Source of the DNA: Citrobacter amalonaticus
GTDB taxonomy: Bacteria; Pseudomonadota; Gammaproteobacteria; Enterobacterales; Enterobacteriaceae
NCBI RefSeq assembly: GCF_002918555.1
Contig: NZ_PQMB01000003.1
Span: 248,491-312,490, forward strand
Direction: 5' to 3'
DNA length: 64,000 nt
Shown: positions 32,126 through 41,754 of the stretch, piece after piece
Layout: every line of letters starts with the position of its first letter
How positions within the stretch are numbered: the first letter of the stretch is position 1
The notes under the pieces: generated by a model
Database searches by the model: none
What the model was told of the DNA's origin: nothing
What the model saw: only the letters and a program-made list of their open reading frames with translations
Made by a program: the position numbers and the translations under genes

Positions 32126-32141
32126 GCTAACTCGAGTTAGC
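32126..32141. promoter_or_regulatory. Palindromic operator copy 2 (fucI side)
   Basis: A second exact GCTAACTCGAGTTAGC, centred about 94 bp upstream of the fucI start codon. Placement fits repression of fucI transcription, and the two copies together could allow looping across the divergent region. Confidence 0.75.
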
Positions 32142-32227
32142 AAAAATAAACAATTCAGCCAACTGCTTCAGTGGGGTTCTCATATCCGCTTCGGCAGCCC
32201 GGCATAAAGTGAGACGAGGAACCTCGA

Positions 32228-34003
32228 ATGGAAAAAATCAGCTTACCGAAAATAGGTATCCGCCCGGTGATTGACGGTCGTCGTATGGGGGTACGCGAGT
32301 CGCTGGAACAGCAAACTATGAATATGGCGAAAGCTACCGCCACCCTGCTCAGCGAAAAACTCCGCCACGCCTGCGGCGCGCAGATTGAGTGCGTGATTGC
32401 AGATAGCTGCATCGCAGGGATGGCGGAATCTGCCGCCTGCGAAGAAAAGTTCAGCTGCCAGAACGTGGGCGTCACCATTACTGTCACCCCGTGCTGGTGC
32501 TACGGTAGCGAAACGATCGATATGGATCCCCTGCGTCCAAAAGCCATTTGGGGCTTTAACGGCACTGAACGTCCAGGCGCGGTTTACCTCGCTGCGGCGC
32601 TGGCTGCGCACAGCCAGAAAGGTATTCCGGCATTCTCAATTTACGGCCATGACGTACAGGATGCGGATGACACCTTCATCCCTGCGGATGTTGAAGAAAA
32701 GCTGCTGCGCTTTGCGCGGGCGGGTATCGCTGTTGCCACCATGAAAGGTAAAAGCTATCTCTCCGTCGGCGGCGTTTCGATGGGGATCGCCGGTTCCATC
32801 GTCGATCACAACTTCTTCGAATCCTGGCTGGGGATGAAGGTGCAGGCAGTTGACATGACCGAACTGCGCCGTCGCATCGACCAGAAAATTTATGACGAAG
32901 CCGAGCTGGAAATGGCACTCGCGTGGGCGGATAAAAACTTTCGCTACGGGGAAGACCAGAACGCGCAGCAATATAAGCGTAACGAGGAACAGAGCCGTGC
33001 AGTGCTGAAAGAGAGCCTGCTGATGGCAATGTGCATCCGCGACATGATGCAGGGCAACAAGGCGCTGGCGGACAAAGGGCTGGTCGAAGAGTCACTGGGC
33101 TATAACGCGATTGCCGCAGGTTTCCAGGGACAGCGCCACTGGACCGATCAATATCCGAATGGCGACACTGCTGAAGCGCTTCTGAATAGCTCATTTGACT
33201 GGAACGGCGTACGTGAGCCCTTTGTGGTTGCCACCGAAAACGACAGTCTGAACGGCGTGGCGATGCTGATGGGCCATCAGCTGACGGGCACAGCCCAGGT
33301 GTTCGCCGATGTGCGAACCTACTGGTCGCCGGAAGCGGTAGAGCGCGTCACCGGTAAACCTCTTACCGGACTGGCCGAACACGGCATCATCCACCTGATT
33401 AACTCCGGTTCTGCTGCACTCGACGGCGCCTGTAAGCAGCGCGATGGCAAAGGCAAGCCGACCATGAAGCCACACTGGGAGATCAGCCAGCAAGAGGCGG
33501 ATGCCTGTCTGGCGGCAACCGAATGGTGCCCGGCGATTCATGAATATTTCCGTGGCGGCGGCTTCTCTTCCCGCTTCCTGACCGAAGGCGACGTGCCGTT
33601 CACCATGACCCGTGTGAATATCATTAAAGGTCTGGGACCGGTACTGCAAATCGCTGAAGGCTGGAGCGTAGAATTACCGAAAGAGATGCACGATCGGCTT
33701 GATGCCCGAACCAATTCAACCTGGCCGACAACCTGGTTTGCACCGCGCCTTACCGGGAAAGGCCCGTTTTCGGACGTCTGGTCCGTGATGGCGAACTGGG
33801 GGGCCAACCACGGCGTGCTGACTGCCGGTCACGTCGGCGCTGACTTTATAACCCTCGCTTCTATGCTGCGTATTCCCGTCTGCATGCATAACGTGGAAGA
33901 GGCAAAAATCTATCGTCCTTCCAGCTGGGCCGCACACGGCATGGACAGTGAAGGTCAGGATTATCGCGCCTGCCAGAACTACGGGCCGCTGTATAAGCGT
34001 TGA
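32228..34003 (+). CDS. fucI: L-fucose isomerase
   Basis: Isomerises L-fucose to L-fuculose (also D-arabinose to D-ribulose) with manganese. The 591 residues match the E. coli protein. The three domains can be followed from [19 protein letters not shown] at the start; metal and catalytic residues fall in [14 protein letters not shown] (Glu near 337), [14 protein letters not shown] (Asp near 361) and the C-terminal [15 protein letters not shown] region (His near 528). It begins the plus-strand unit fucI-fucK-fucU-fucR. Unlike K-12, fucP does not precede it. Confidence 0.97.
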   Translation: MEKISLPKIGIRPVIDGRRMGVRESLEQQTMNMAKATATLLSEKLRHACGAQIECVIADSCIAGMAESAACEEKFSCQNVGVTITVTPCWCYGSETIDMDPLRPKAIWGFNGTERPGAVYLAAALAAHSQKGIPAFSIYGHDVQDADDTFIPADVEEKLLRFARAGIAVATMKGKSYLSVGGVSMGIAGSIVDHNFFESWLGMKVQAVDMTELRRRIDQKIYDEAELEMALAWADKNFRYGEDQNAQQYKRNEEQSRAVLKESLLMAMCIRDMMQGNKALADKGLVEESLGYNAIAAGFQGQRHWTDQYPNGDTAEALLNSSFDWNGVREPFVVATENDSLNGVAMLMGHQLTGTAQVFADVRTYWSPEAVERVTGKPLTGLAEHGIIHLINSGSAALDGACKQRDGKGKPTMKPHWEISQQEADACLAATEWCPAIHEYFRGGGFSSRFLTEGDVPFTMTRVNIIKGLGPVLQIAEGWSVELPKEMHDRLDARTNSTWPTTWFAPRLTGKGPFSDVWSVMANWGANHGVLTAGHVGADFITLASMLRIPVCMHNVEEAKIYRPSSWAAHGMDSEGQDYRACQNYGPLYKR

Positions 34004-34039
34004 TCTCTAACGTCTTTTATAACGAAAGGATCTCATCCC

Positions 34040-34173
34040 CTAAATAATTCGAGTTGCAGGACAAAACGGCGTAGTCGTTTGAACAGCGCTTGCGCTGGCC
34101 CCGCAGGGGCGAGGCCCAGGGATGGGCCGGATAACAAAGCCAACACACCTGCAACGTGAAATATGACGGGTAT
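34040..34173 (+). repeat. ERIC-like repeat inside the fuc operon
   Basis: The 134-bp element begins CTAAATAATTCGAGTTGCAG and ends TGAAATATGACGGGTAT. GTTGCAGG near its left end is inverted as CCTGCAAC near its right end, with a core containing AACAGCGCTTGCGCTGG and CCCGCAGGGG dyads. It fills the fucI-fucK gap, ending 13 bp before fucK, so the fuc mRNA would carry a long folded segment between these cistrons. Confidence 0.85.
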
Positions 34174-34186
34174 GACGGGAGTGATT

Positions 34187-35605
34187 ATGAAACAAGACGT
34201 CATCCTGGTTCTCGACTGCGGCGCCACCAACGTGCGGGCGATTGCCGTTGACCGTCAGGGTAAAATTGTCGCCCGCAGCGCAACGGCCAACGCCAGCGAT
34301 ATTGCCGCGGAGAACAGTACCTGGCACCAGTGGTCGCTGGACGCCATCCTGCAACGTTTCGCAGATTGCTGCCAGAAACTGACCACCGAATTGTCCGCCT
34401 GTCGGATCCGCGGGATCACGGTGACCACCTTCGGCGTGGACGGCGCACTGGTCGATGAGCACGGCAAACTGCTCTATCCGGTAATCAGCTGGAAATGCCC
34501 GCGTACCACGGCGGTAATGGAAAACATCAGCCGCGTTATGCGTCCACAGCAGCTCCAGGAGATCTCCGGCGTTGGCGCGTTCGGTTTCAACACGCTGTAT
34601 AAGCTGATATGGCTTAAAGAAAACCATCCGCAATGGCTGGAACAGGCCCACGCCTGGCTGTTTATTTCATCATTGATCAGCCATCGTCTGACGGGGGAAT
34701 TCACCACCGATCTCACAATGGCCGGAACCAGCCAGATGCTGGACATCCACCGGCGAGATTTCAGCGCTGAGATTTTACAAGCCACCGGCCTGCCACGCCG
34801 CCTGTTTCCGCGTCTGGTCGAGGCGGGCGAGCGGGTGGGAACCCTGCAACCCGATGCCGCAACCTTACTGGGTCTGCCCGTTGGCGTGCCGGTGATTTCA
34901 GCCGGACATGATACCCAGTTTGCCCTCTTTGGCGCAGGTGCCGGACAGGATGAACCCGTGCTGTCTTCCGGCACATGGGAGATTCTGATGGTGCGTAGCG
35001 CCGAGGTGAATACAGCGCTGCTTAGCCACTATGCGGGGTCGACCTGCGAACTGGACAGCCAGGCGGGGCTGTATAACCCCGGTATGCAGTGGCTGGCGTC
35101 GGGCGTCCTCGAATGGGTACGTAAACTGCTGTGGACGGCAGAGACGCCGTGGCAAACGCTGATTGAAGAAGCGCGGGCGATCCCTGCAGGCACCCAGGGC
35201 GTGAAGATGCAGTGCGATCTGCTTACCTGTCAGAATGCAGGCTGGCAAGGGGTGACGCTCAATACCACCCGTGGTCATTTTTATCGCGCCGCGCTGGAAG
35301 GCCTGACGGAGCAGCTTGCGCGGAATCTGCAAACGCTGGAAAAAATCGGCCACTTCAACGCAACCGAGCTGCTGCTGGTCGGCGGCGGTAGCCGAAACAC
35401 GCTCTGGAACCAGATCAAAGCCAATATGCTCAATCTTCCCGTCAAGGTGCTGGACGATGCCGAAACAACCGTTGCTGGCGCGGCGATGTTTGGCTGGTAT
35501 GGCGTCGGTGAATACGCCAGCCCGGAGCAGGCCAGAGCGCAGGTGAATTATCAGTATCGCTACTTCTATCCACAAACCGAACCTGAGCTTATAGAGGGCG
35601 TTTAA
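34187..35605 (+). CDS. fucK: L-fuculokinase
   Basis: Phosphorylates L-fuculose to L-fuculose 1-phosphate. It belongs to the FGGY kinases and the start [21 protein letters not shown] gives 472 residues, as in E. coli; eight extra in-frame residues would run into the repeat. The phosphate-1 motif DCGATNVRA is near residue 9, ISWKCPRT near 110, the hinge [15 protein letters not shown] near 237 and the adenosine motif [19 protein letters not shown] near 400. It is followed by fucU after 1 bp. Confidence 0.97.
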   Translation: MKQDVILVLDCGATNVRAIAVDRQGKIVARSATANASDIAAENSTWHQWSLDAILQRFADCCQKLTTELSACRIRGITVTTFGVDGALVDEHGKLLYPVISWKCPRTTAVMENISRVMRPQQLQEISGVGAFGFNTLYKLIWLKENHPQWLEQAHAWLFISSLISHRLTGEFTTDLTMAGTSQMLDIHRRDFSAEILQATGLPRRLFPRLVEAGERVGTLQPDAATLLGLPVGVPVISAGHDTQFALFGAGAGQDEPVLSSGTWEILMVRSAEVNTALLSHYAGSTCELDSQAGLYNPGMQWLASGVLEWVRKLLWTAETPWQTLIEEARAIPAGTQGVKMQCDLLTCQNAGWQGVTLNTTRGHFYRAALEGLTEQLARNLQTLEKIGHFNATELLLVGGGSRNTLWNQIKANMLNLPVKVLDDAETTVAGAAMFGWYGVGEYASPEQARAQVNYQYRYFYPQTEPELIEGV

Positions 35606-35606
35606 G

Positions 35607-36029
35607 ATGCTAAAAACTATTTCACCATTAATATCCCCGGACCTGCTGAAGGTACTCGCGGAAATGGGACATGGTGACGAAATCATTTTTTCTGATGCCC
35701 ACTTCCCGGCGCACAGCATGGGACCGCAGGTCATTCGGGCCGACGGTTTATTAGTGAGCGATTTGCTAAAAGCGATTATTCCGTTGTTTGAACTCGACAG
35801 TTATGCCCCGCCGCTGGTCATGATGTCAGCGGTAGAGGGCGACACTCTCGACCCTGGCGTGGAAACCCGTTACCGCGATGCGCTTTCCGTGCAGATGCCT
35901 TGCCCGCCAGTCAATCGTATCGACCGCTATGCGTTTTACGAGCGGGCGCAAAAAGCCTTTGCAATCGTAATCACAGGAGAGCGCGCTAAGTACGGGAATA
36001 TTCTTTTAAAAAAAGGGGTAACACCGTAA
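35607..36029 (+). CDS. fucU: L-fucose mutarotase
   Basis: Interconverts alpha and beta L-fucose (RbsD/FucU family), so that FucI receives its preferred anomer. It has 140 residues as in E. coli. The conserved [18 protein letters not shown] (near 21-38) holds the catalytic His and Asp, and the C-terminal [26 protein letters not shown] (near 112) is the family signature. Its start lies immediately after the fucK stop. A mutarotase is useful whichever importer supplies the sugar. Confidence 0.97.
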   Translation: MLKTISPLISPDLLKVLAEMGHGDEIIFSDAHFPAHSMGPQVIRADGLLVSDLLKAIIPLFELDSYAPPLVMMSAVEGDTLDPGVETRYRDALSVQMPCPPVNRIDRYAFYERAQKAFAIVITGERAKYGNILLKKGVTP

Positions 36030-36071
36030 TCTCATTCTGGCAGGAGAAATCGAAGGATGAGGTGAGAACAG

Positions 36072-36836
36072 ATGAAAGCGGCGCGACAACAAGCGATAGT
36101 CGATCTGCTGATCAACCAGAAAAGCCTGACGACCAAAGCCTTGTCCGTCGGGCTCGGCGTCAGCAAAGAGACCATTCGCCGCGATCTCAGTGAACTCCAG
36201 GCGCAGGGCATAATCCTGCGTAACCACGGGCGCGCCAAATACATTCATCGGGAAAACCAGGACAGCGGCGATCCCTTTCACATTCGGCTGAAAAGTCATT
36301 ATGCGCACAAAGCGGACATTGCCCGGGAAGCGTTAACCTGGATTGAAGAAGGAATGACGATCGCGTTGGATGCCAGTTCCACCTGCTGGTATCTGGCGCG
36401 GCAGCTGCCGGATATCAACATCCACGTCTTTACCAACAGCCATCCCGTTTGTCAGACGCTGGGCAAACGTGAGCATATTCAGCTCATCAGCGCCGGTGGC
36501 CTGCTTGAGCGCAAAAATGGTTGCTACGTCAATCCTTCACTCATCTCGCAGCTTAAATCACTCGATATCGATCTGTTCATTTTTTCCTGCGAGGGGATCG
36601 ACAGCAGCGGCGCGCTGTGGGATTCCAATGCGATAAACGCCGACTTCAAATCCGTTCTGCTTAAGCGCGCATCGCAATCTTTATTACTGATCGATAAGAG
36701 TAAATTTAACCGTTCGGGAGAGGCCCGGATTGGGCATCTGGATGATGTGACGCATCTTGTGTCGGACGAGGCAGGTCTGATAAACGTAGCGCCATCTGGC
36801 AGTCAGCACACATTGCCCGATGACGGCTTCGCCTGA
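36072..36836 (+). CDS. fucR: L-fucose operon activator FucR (DeoR family)
   Basis: Activates fuc transcription in E. coli when bound to L-fuculose 1-phosphate. The N-terminal DeoR winged helix (QQAIVDLLINQKSLTTKALSVGLGVSKETIRRDL) is followed by the effector domain (DIAREALTWIEEGMTIALDASST near 79-100, TNSHPVCQTLG, LIDKSKFNRSGEARIG near 219). At 254 residues it is about 11 longer than E. coli FucR: the last ~15 residues differ entirely and read into a REP-like stretch before the stop. The gene is retained even though a LacI-type regulator has been added to the locus. Confidence 0.95.
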   Translation: MKAARQQAIVDLLINQKSLTTKALSVGLGVSKETIRRDLSELQAQGIILRNHGRAKYIHRENQDSGDPFHIRLKSHYAHKADIAREALTWIEEGMTIALDASSTCWYLARQLPDINIHVFTNSHPVCQTLGKREHIQLISAGGLLERKNGCYVNPSLISQLKSLDIDLFIFSCEGIDSSGALWDSNAINADFKSVLLKRASQSLLLIDKSKFNRSGEARIGHLDDVTHLVSDEAGLINVAPSGSQHTLPDDGFA

Positions 36837-36858
36837 CTCGACCTACCAGTGAACCGTA

Positions 36859-36887
36859 GCCCGGGACAAGCGCCAGACTTCCCGGGC
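36859..36887. terminator. Hairpin between fucR and rlmM
   Basis: GCCCGGG / CCCGGGC arms around a 15-nt loop lie between the convergent genes. No strong U-run follows on either strand, so bidirectional termination is likely but not proved. Confidence 0.5.
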
Positions 36888-36904
36888 CACGAGTGATGGA
36901 CGAA

Positions 36905-38005
36905 TTAACGTTCGTCGCGACGTCCACCCACTGCCGCCCACAGACGACGCACGTGCACGGTCACCTCTTCACGATCATGATATAACTGACGCGCCTGGAT
37001 CTGCGCGTTAACACCGTGTTCGTCCAGCTGCGCCTGAATGTACGCCAGATTCTGTGACACCTCTTCGTAGCGTTTTTTCATCGGCAGCTTGAGGTTGAAG
37101 ATCGTCTCCCGGCACCAGCCGTTTACCAGCCATTCCGCCATCAGTGCGGCGACCTTTGCAGGCTTTTCGACCATGTCGCACACCATCCACGAGATGTTGT
37201 TACGGCTGGGGCGATACCTGAAGCCATCTTCACGCAGCCAGGTCACCTGTCCGGTATCCATCAGGCTTTGCGCCATCGGACCGTTGTCCACGGAGTACAC
37301 CCACATGTTGCGTTGCACTAACTGATAAGTCCAGCCGCCAGGACAGGCACCGAGATCCACCGCATACATACCGTTCGCCAGACGCTCATCCCACTCATCT
37401 TCCGGAATAAACACGTGCAGCGCCTCTTCCAGCTTCAGCGTCGAACGGCTGGGGGCATCCGCAGGGAACTTCAGGCGCGGAATACCCATATAGTATGGCG
37501 AATTGTTATTTGTATAAGAGTAACCCGTATAGCAGCAGCCAGGAGCGATAAAGAAAATATGCACCACCGGACGTTTCGGCGTCTCGTAGTGGGTCAGCAC
37601 ACCCGCCTCACGCAGCGCGGCGCGCAGCGGCACCGTAAACTTACGGCAAAACTTCATCAGCTCTTTGCTTTCATTCGTATCGGCCACTTCAACGCGCAGA
37701 TCGCCGCCCTTCTCCACCACGCCCTGCAACATTCCCACAATGGGGGTAATGCGGTCTTCGGGTGGTAAATGCTGAAGCAACTCGCCGACAACAAACCACT
37801 GGCGAGCAAAAATGAGCGAACTGAACGGCAGCCCGGTAATGATTTTTTCGGCGTCTTCCGCCTGATAGCATTCGTAGATGACATAACCCGCGTTCTCTTT
37901 TACACGGGCAAAACCAAATAACTCCCGACGACCTGCTTTGTCGGTAATTTCTGCGGCACACTCTTTTTCAAAGCCCGGGCGACACAGCAACACAACCTTA
38001 TTCAT
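36905..38005 (-). CDS. rlmM: 23S rRNA (cytidine-2498-2'-O) methyltransferase RlmM
   Basis: Adds a 2'-O-methyl group to C2498 of 23S rRNA. The start at [15 protein letters not shown] gives 366 residues, the E. coli length. An N-terminal THUMP-like region precedes a Rossmann methyltransferase domain with the K-D-K-E type arrangement: [10 protein letters not shown] (near 188), [16 protein letters not shown] (SAM site near 222), [12 protein letters not shown] (near 273) and [13 protein letters not shown] (near 303). The start overlaps the ygdD stop by 8 bp, implying one transcript. Confidence 0.97.
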   Translation of the reverse strand: MNKVVLLCRPGFEKECAAEITDKAGRRELFGFARVKENAGYVIYECYQAEDAEKIITGLPFSSLIFARQWFVVGELLQHLPPEDRITPIVGMLQGVVEKGGDLRVEVADTNESKELMKFCRKFTVPLRAALREAGVLTHYETPKRPVVHIFFIAPGCCYTGYSYTNNNSPYYMGIPRLKFPADAPSRSTLKLEEALHVFIPEDEWDERLANGMYAVDLGACPGGWTYQLVQRNMWVYSVDNGPMAQSLMDTGQVTWLREDGFRYRPSRNNISWMVCDMVEKPAKVAALMAEWLVNGWCRETIFNLKLPMKKRYEEVSQNLAYIQAQLDEHGVNAQIQARQLYHDREEVTVHVRRLWAAVGGRRDER

Positions 38006-38393
38006 GACCAACGCCCTTACGCTTCAGACGAATAGCGCCAATTAACATCAGCGCCCAACCTGCCAGGAAACTCACGCCGCCGACAGGGGTAACAAACGCC
38101 CACAGGCGCAAATGAGACAACGCCAGGCAATAGAGGCTGCCGCTAAACAGCACGGTACCTAACGCCAGAAAAACGCTGCTCCAGTAAAACCAGATGCTGA
38201 TACGGCGCTGCATCGCGACCGCCAGACCAAAAATCGCCAGCGTATGAAACGCCTGATATTCAAGGCCGGTCTGGATCCAGCCCATTTCAACCACCCCAAG
38301 TGTTTTGCTCAGGACGTGGGCCCCAAAAGCCCCCAGAGCCACAAAGATAAAGCCGCTGATGGCGGCAAAAATCAGCATAAAACGGCTGGTCAT
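37998..38393 (-). CDS. ygdD: DUF423 family inner-membrane protein YgdD
   Basis: A 131-residue hydrophobic protein with four predicted membrane segments ([23 protein letters not shown], then around 45-60, 70-90 and 100-120). It is nearly identical in length and sequence plan to E. coli YgdD, whose function is unknown. The start MTSRFML is preferred over an ATG two codons earlier on family grounds. It lies between gcvA and rlmM on one strand. Confidence 0.93.
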   Translation of the reverse strand: MTSRFMLIFAAISGFIFVALGAFGAHVLSKTLGVVEMGWIQTGLEYQAFHTLAIFGLAVAMQRRISIWFYWSSVFLALGTVLFSGSLYCLALSHLRLWAFVTPVGGVSFLAGWALMLIGAIRLKRKGVGHE

Positions 38394-38411
38394 GGTCATA
38401 CCCTAAGTCAA

Positions 38412-39329
38412 TTATTGTTCGTAACGAAAGCGGAATTTTTCTTGTTCAGTGGCCGCTTTGGCCAGAATCCACTGGCGGAAGGCGGCTATTTTACCCAGTT
38501 CTGCCTGACTGTCATGACAAACCAGATAAAAAGCATTCTTACTGACCAGTACATCATTAAACGGACAGACGAGTCGCCCGGCCTCGATTTCGGATTGCGC
38601 CATCACGTTGTTCGCCAGCGCAACCCCCTGTCCATGGATGGCAGCCTGTAGCACCATTGCGCTATGGCTGAAGATAGGTCCCTGCTGCACGTTGATATGA
38701 TTCAGCCCCAGCTGGCGCGTATAGGTTTGCCAGTCACGCCGCGAGGCATCATGCAGTAATGTGTGTTTTGCCAGATCCTCTGGCGATTTCAACGGCTTTT
38801 CACCGGTCAGCAATAAAGGCGAGCAGACCGGCAGCAAGTATTCCGCATACAATTTCTCTACACGCAGGCCAGGCCAGTTGCCCCGACCATAAAAAATAGC
38901 CACGTCCACGTCATCTGCCAGTTTATCCTCCTGGCGGTCCACCGCCTGGATCCTGACATCGATTCCCGGATAAGCTGCGTTAAAGCTGGAAAGGCGGGGC
39001 ACCATCCATTGGATGGCAAAACTTGGCAATAAACTGACTGTCAGTGCGCCTTTTGCACTACGTGCCTGAAGTTTACGCGTCGCTTCGGTTAATTGCGAAA
39101 AAATCTCTTTGATGTCGAGGAAATAGCTTTGCCCCTCTTCCGTCAAAAGAAGTGAACGGTTGCGTCGACGGAATAGCTTTAGCCCCAAAAAATCCTCAAG
39201 TGACTTGATTTGATGACTTACTGCGGCCTGCGTCACAAAAAGCTCTTCTGCTGCCCGGGTGAAGCTTAAATGGCGTGCGGCGGCATCAAAAACACGCAGT
39301 GCATTCAGAGGTGGAAGTCGTTTTGACAT
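38412..39329 (-). CDS. gcvA: Glycine cleavage system regulator GcvA (LysR family)
   Basis: Activates the gcvTHP operon with glycine and represses it with purines, and drives the divergent sRNA gene gcvB. The 305-residue LysR protein has its helix-turn-helix in residues ~5-65 (ALRVFDAAARHLSFTRAAEELFVTQAAVSHQIKSLE) and an effector domain thereafter. Length equals that of E. coli GcvA. The start codon is about 128 bp from the GcvB start, and the shared region holds two CTAAT-type sites. Confidence 0.97.
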   Translation of the reverse strand: MSKRLPPLNALRVFDAAARHLSFTRAAEELFVTQAAVSHQIKSLEDFLGLKLFRRRNRSLLLTEEGQSYFLDIKEIFSQLTEATRKLQARSAKGALTVSLLPSFAIQWMVPRLSSFNAAYPGIDVRIQAVDRQEDKLADDVDVAIFYGRGNWPGLRVEKLYAEYLLPVCSPLLLTGEKPLKSPEDLAKHTLLHDASRRDWQTYTRQLGLNHINVQQGPIFSHSAMVLQAAIHGQGVALANNVMAQSEIEAGRLVCPFNDVLVSKNAFYLVCHDSQAELGKIAAFRQWILAKAATEQEKFRFRYEQ

Positions 39330-39363
39330 GGCTTTTAGGTTTTGATGTTAAATGAATTTAACA

Positions 39364-39390
39364 ATTAGGCTACAGCATGCAACCTATTAG
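39364..39390. promoter_or_regulatory. Candidate GcvA-binding region between gcvA and gcvB
   Basis: Two ATTAG (CTAAT on the other strand) pentamers lie 22 bp apart at 39364 and 39386. CTAAT is the core reported for GcvA binding, and two helical turns is a plausible arrangement for a LysR-type tetramer. Confidence 0.5.
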
Positions 39391-39457
39391 TTTTTTTAAT
39401 CTGAGCCATTATAATTTGTCCGTTGAGGTTCTACCAGCAAATACCTATAGTGGCGGC

Positions 39458-39664
39458 ACTTCCTGAGCCGGAACGAAAAGTTTTATCGGAATGCGTGTTC
39501 TGGTGGGCTTTTGGCTTACGGTTGTGATGTTGTGTTGTTGTGTTTGCAATTGGTCTGCGATTCAGACCATGGTAGCGAAGCTACCCTTTTTCACTTCCTG
39601 TACATTTACCCTGTCTGTCCATAGTGATTAATGTAGCACCGCCAAATTGCGGTGCTTTTTTTTT
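39458..39664 (+). ncRNA. gcvB: GcvB small regulatory RNA
   Basis: Hfq-dependent sRNA that represses many amino-acid and peptide transporter mRNAs (dppA, oppA and others). The sequence begins ACTTCCTGAGCCGGAACG and follows E. coli GcvB almost base for base. It includes the GU-rich seed TTGTGATGTTGTGTTGTTGTG (here split by context near 39525-39545), the ACCATGGTAGCGAAGCTACC hairpin, and the terminal stem GCACCGC / GCGGTGC at 39636-39655 followed by nine T residues. Position between gcvA and ygdI also agrees. Confidence 0.97.
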
Positions 39665-39679
39665 GCTTACAATAGTCTG

Positions 39680-39907
39680 TTATTTCTCCAGAGCGACCAT
39701 CTCCTTCACATCGCTGCGGTTGATCTGCTGTTTGTTGCCGTTAGCATCTTTATACGAAATCATGCCGGTATCATTATCAGTCTGCGGCTTACCATCAGAC
39801 ACGATGCTCCGTCCGTCATTAGTGTGCATCACATAGTTCGGACCAGAACAGGCACTCAGGGCAAAAGTCAGCATACATGCGGAAATAATTGCGGCAGTCT
39901 TTTTCAT
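39680..39907 (-). CDS. ygdI: Small lipoprotein YgdI
   Basis: A 75-residue lipoprotein (DUF903, YgdI/YgdR family). The start MKKTAAIISACMLTFALSACSG gives a lipobox LSAC with the modified Cys near residue 20. The mature part is one small SH3-like domain, PNYVMHTNDGRSIVSDGKPQ and MISYKDANGNKQQINRSDV, typical of the family. Function is unknown. Its stop lies about 16 bp from the convergent GcvB terminator. Confidence 0.94.
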   Translation of the reverse strand: MKKTAAIISACMLTFALSACSGPNYVMHTNDGRSIVSDGKPQTDNDTGMISYKDANGNKQQINRSDVKEMVALEK

Positions 39908-40099
39908 CTTCTTCTCCTTAAAGCGATTTATGCTATTTAAAACGGACTCCGTAACAGGCAAAAATATTTGCCTAACACTCTACAGCATAAGACACTGGTC
40001 GGATTTCGCCAGGATATCCAGATAATTCTGATGGTTAGCACAAACCTTGTATCAGCGCCAATTTTACGCCACGATCGGTTCACTGAACTGAGGAATACC

Positions 40100-41305
40100 A
40101 TGAACGCTTTCAACCCCGCGCAGTTTCGCGCACAGTTTCCCGCCCTTGCTGATGCTGGCGTTTATCTCGACAGCGCCGCCACCGCGCTCAAGCCGCAAGC
40201 CGTCATTGAGGCGACCCGACAGTTTTACAGTCTCAGCGCCGGAAACGTCCATCGTAGCCAGTTTGCCGAAGCCCAACGCCTGACCGCACGCTACGAGGCG
40301 GCGCGGGAGAAAGTTGCGCGTCTGCTGAACGCGCCAGATGCTCAAACAATCGTCTGGACCCGCGGTACGACTGAAGCTATCAATATGGTGGCGCAGAGCT
40401 ATGCCCGCCCCCGCCTGAAGCCGGGCGATGAGATCATCGTCAGCGTTGCCGAGCATCACGCCAACCTTGTTCCCTGGCTGATGGTGGCAGAGCAAACGGG
40501 CGCAAAAGTGGTAAAACTACCGCTGAATGCCCAACGGTTGCCGGACATTGAACGCCTGCCGGAACTTATCTCGCCACGAAGCCGCCTCCTGGCACTGGGA
40601 CAGATGTCTAACGTCACCGGCGGCTGCCCGGATCTCGCACGCGCGGTTACCCTCGCGCATGAGGCCAGAATGGTGGTGATGGTGGATGGCGCACAGGGCG
40701 TGGTGCATTTTCCTGCCGATGTGCAGCAGCTGGATATCGACTTTTATGCCTTCTCAGCCCATAAACTGTATGGCCCTACCGGTACAGGCGTGTTGTACGG
40801 TAAGCCAGAGCGACTGGAAGCCATGTCTCCCTGGCTTGGCGGCGGCAAAATGATTAATGAAGTCAGCTTTGAAGGCTTTACCACCCAAAAAGCGCCCTGG
40901 AAGCTGGAGGCTGGCACGCCTAACGTCGCCGGAGTCATTGGCCTGAGCGCGGCGCTGGAATGGCTGGAGGATATTGATATCGCACAAGCTGAAAGCTGGA
41001 GCCGCGGTCTGGCGACCCTGGCGGAAGATGCGCTGGCGCAGCGCCCCGGCTTTCGATCCTGGCGCTGTCAGGATTCCAGCCTGCTGGCATTTGATTTTAT
41101 TGGCGTTCACCATAGCGATATGGTTACGCTGCTGGCGGAATATGGCATCGCCGTTCGTGCCGGTCAGCACTGCGCGCAGCCGCTGCTGGCTGAGCTTGGC
41201 GTGACGGGAACCCTGCGCGCCTCTTTTGCGCCTTATAATACAAAAAGTGATGTGGATGCGCTGGTTAACGCCGTTGACCGCGCGCTGGATATACTGGTGG
41301 ATTAA
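40100..41305 (+). CDS. csdA: Cysteine desulfurase CsdA
   Basis: PLP enzyme that takes sulfur (or selenium) from cysteine and hands it to CsdE. This is a SufS-like class V aminotransferase of 401 residues starting [16 protein letters not shown]. The PLP-binding lysine is in [13 protein letters not shown] (near 222), [12 protein letters not shown] near 118 stacks on the cofactor, and the catalytic Cys is in [12 protein letters not shown] (near 358). The upstream ATG-rich extension is not conserved. Its stop overlaps the csdE start (TAATG). Confidence 0.97.
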   Translation: MNAFNPAQFRAQFPALADAGVYLDSAATALKPQAVIEATRQFYSLSAGNVHRSQFAEAQRLTARYEAAREKVARLLNAPDAQTIVWTRGTTEAINMVAQSYARPRLKPGDEIIVSVAEHHANLVPWLMVAEQTGAKVVKLPLNAQRLPDIERLPELISPRSRLLALGQMSNVTGGCPDLARAVTLAHEARMVVMVDGAQGVVHFPADVQQLDIDFYAFSAHKLYGPTGTGVLYGKPERLEAMSPWLGGGKMINEVSFEGFTTQKAPWKLEAGTPNVAGVIGLSAALEWLEDIDIAQAESWSRGLATLAEDALAQRPGFRSWRCQDSSLLAFDFIGVHHSDMVTLLAEYGIAVRAGQHCAQPLLAELGVTGTLRASFAPYNTKSDVDALVNAVDRALDILVD

Positions 41306-41754
41306 TGACAAGCCCAATGTTTGCCGGACACCCGTTTGGCACGACGATAACTGAAGAGACGCTGCGCAATACCTTTCTCCCACTTAGCCAGTGGGAGGAG
41401 AAATACCGTCAGCTTATTTTGCTCGGTAAGCAACTCCCTCCCCTTCCTGAGGCGCTAAAAGCCCAGGCCCAGGAGATTGCCGGATGCGAAAACCGCGTCT
41501 GGCTGGGGTATAGCCTGACGGCAAATGGCACAATGCACTTTTTCGGAGATAGCGAAGGTCGTATTGTGCGCGGCCTGCTGGCGGTACTCCTCACCGCAGT
41601 GGAAGGAAAGACCGCGGCAGAGTTGCTGGAGAACTCCCCGCTGGAACTGTTTGATGAACTGGGTTTACGCACGCAGCTCAGCGCGTCCCGCAGTCAGGGG
41701 CTACACGCACTGAGCGAGGCAATCGTCCTGGCAGCGCGACAGACTCAGGCCTGA
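41305..41754 (+). CDS. csdE: Sulfur acceptor protein CsdE
   Basis: Accepts persulfide sulfur from CsdA and increases its activity; of the SufE/CsdE fold. It has 149 residues, two more than in E. coli. The acceptor Cys is in [15 protein letters not shown] (near 61), with [19 protein letters not shown] following. It is translated in coupling with csdA and ends by overlapping the last bases of convergent tcdA by 10 bp. Confidence 0.96.
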   Translation: MTSPMFAGHPFGTTITEETLRNTFLPLSQWEEKYRQLILLGKQLPPLPEALKAQAQEIAGCENRVWLGYSLTANGTMHFFGDSEGRIVRGLLAVLLTAVEGKTAAELLENSPLELFDELGLRTQLSASRSQGLHALSEAIVLAARQTQA

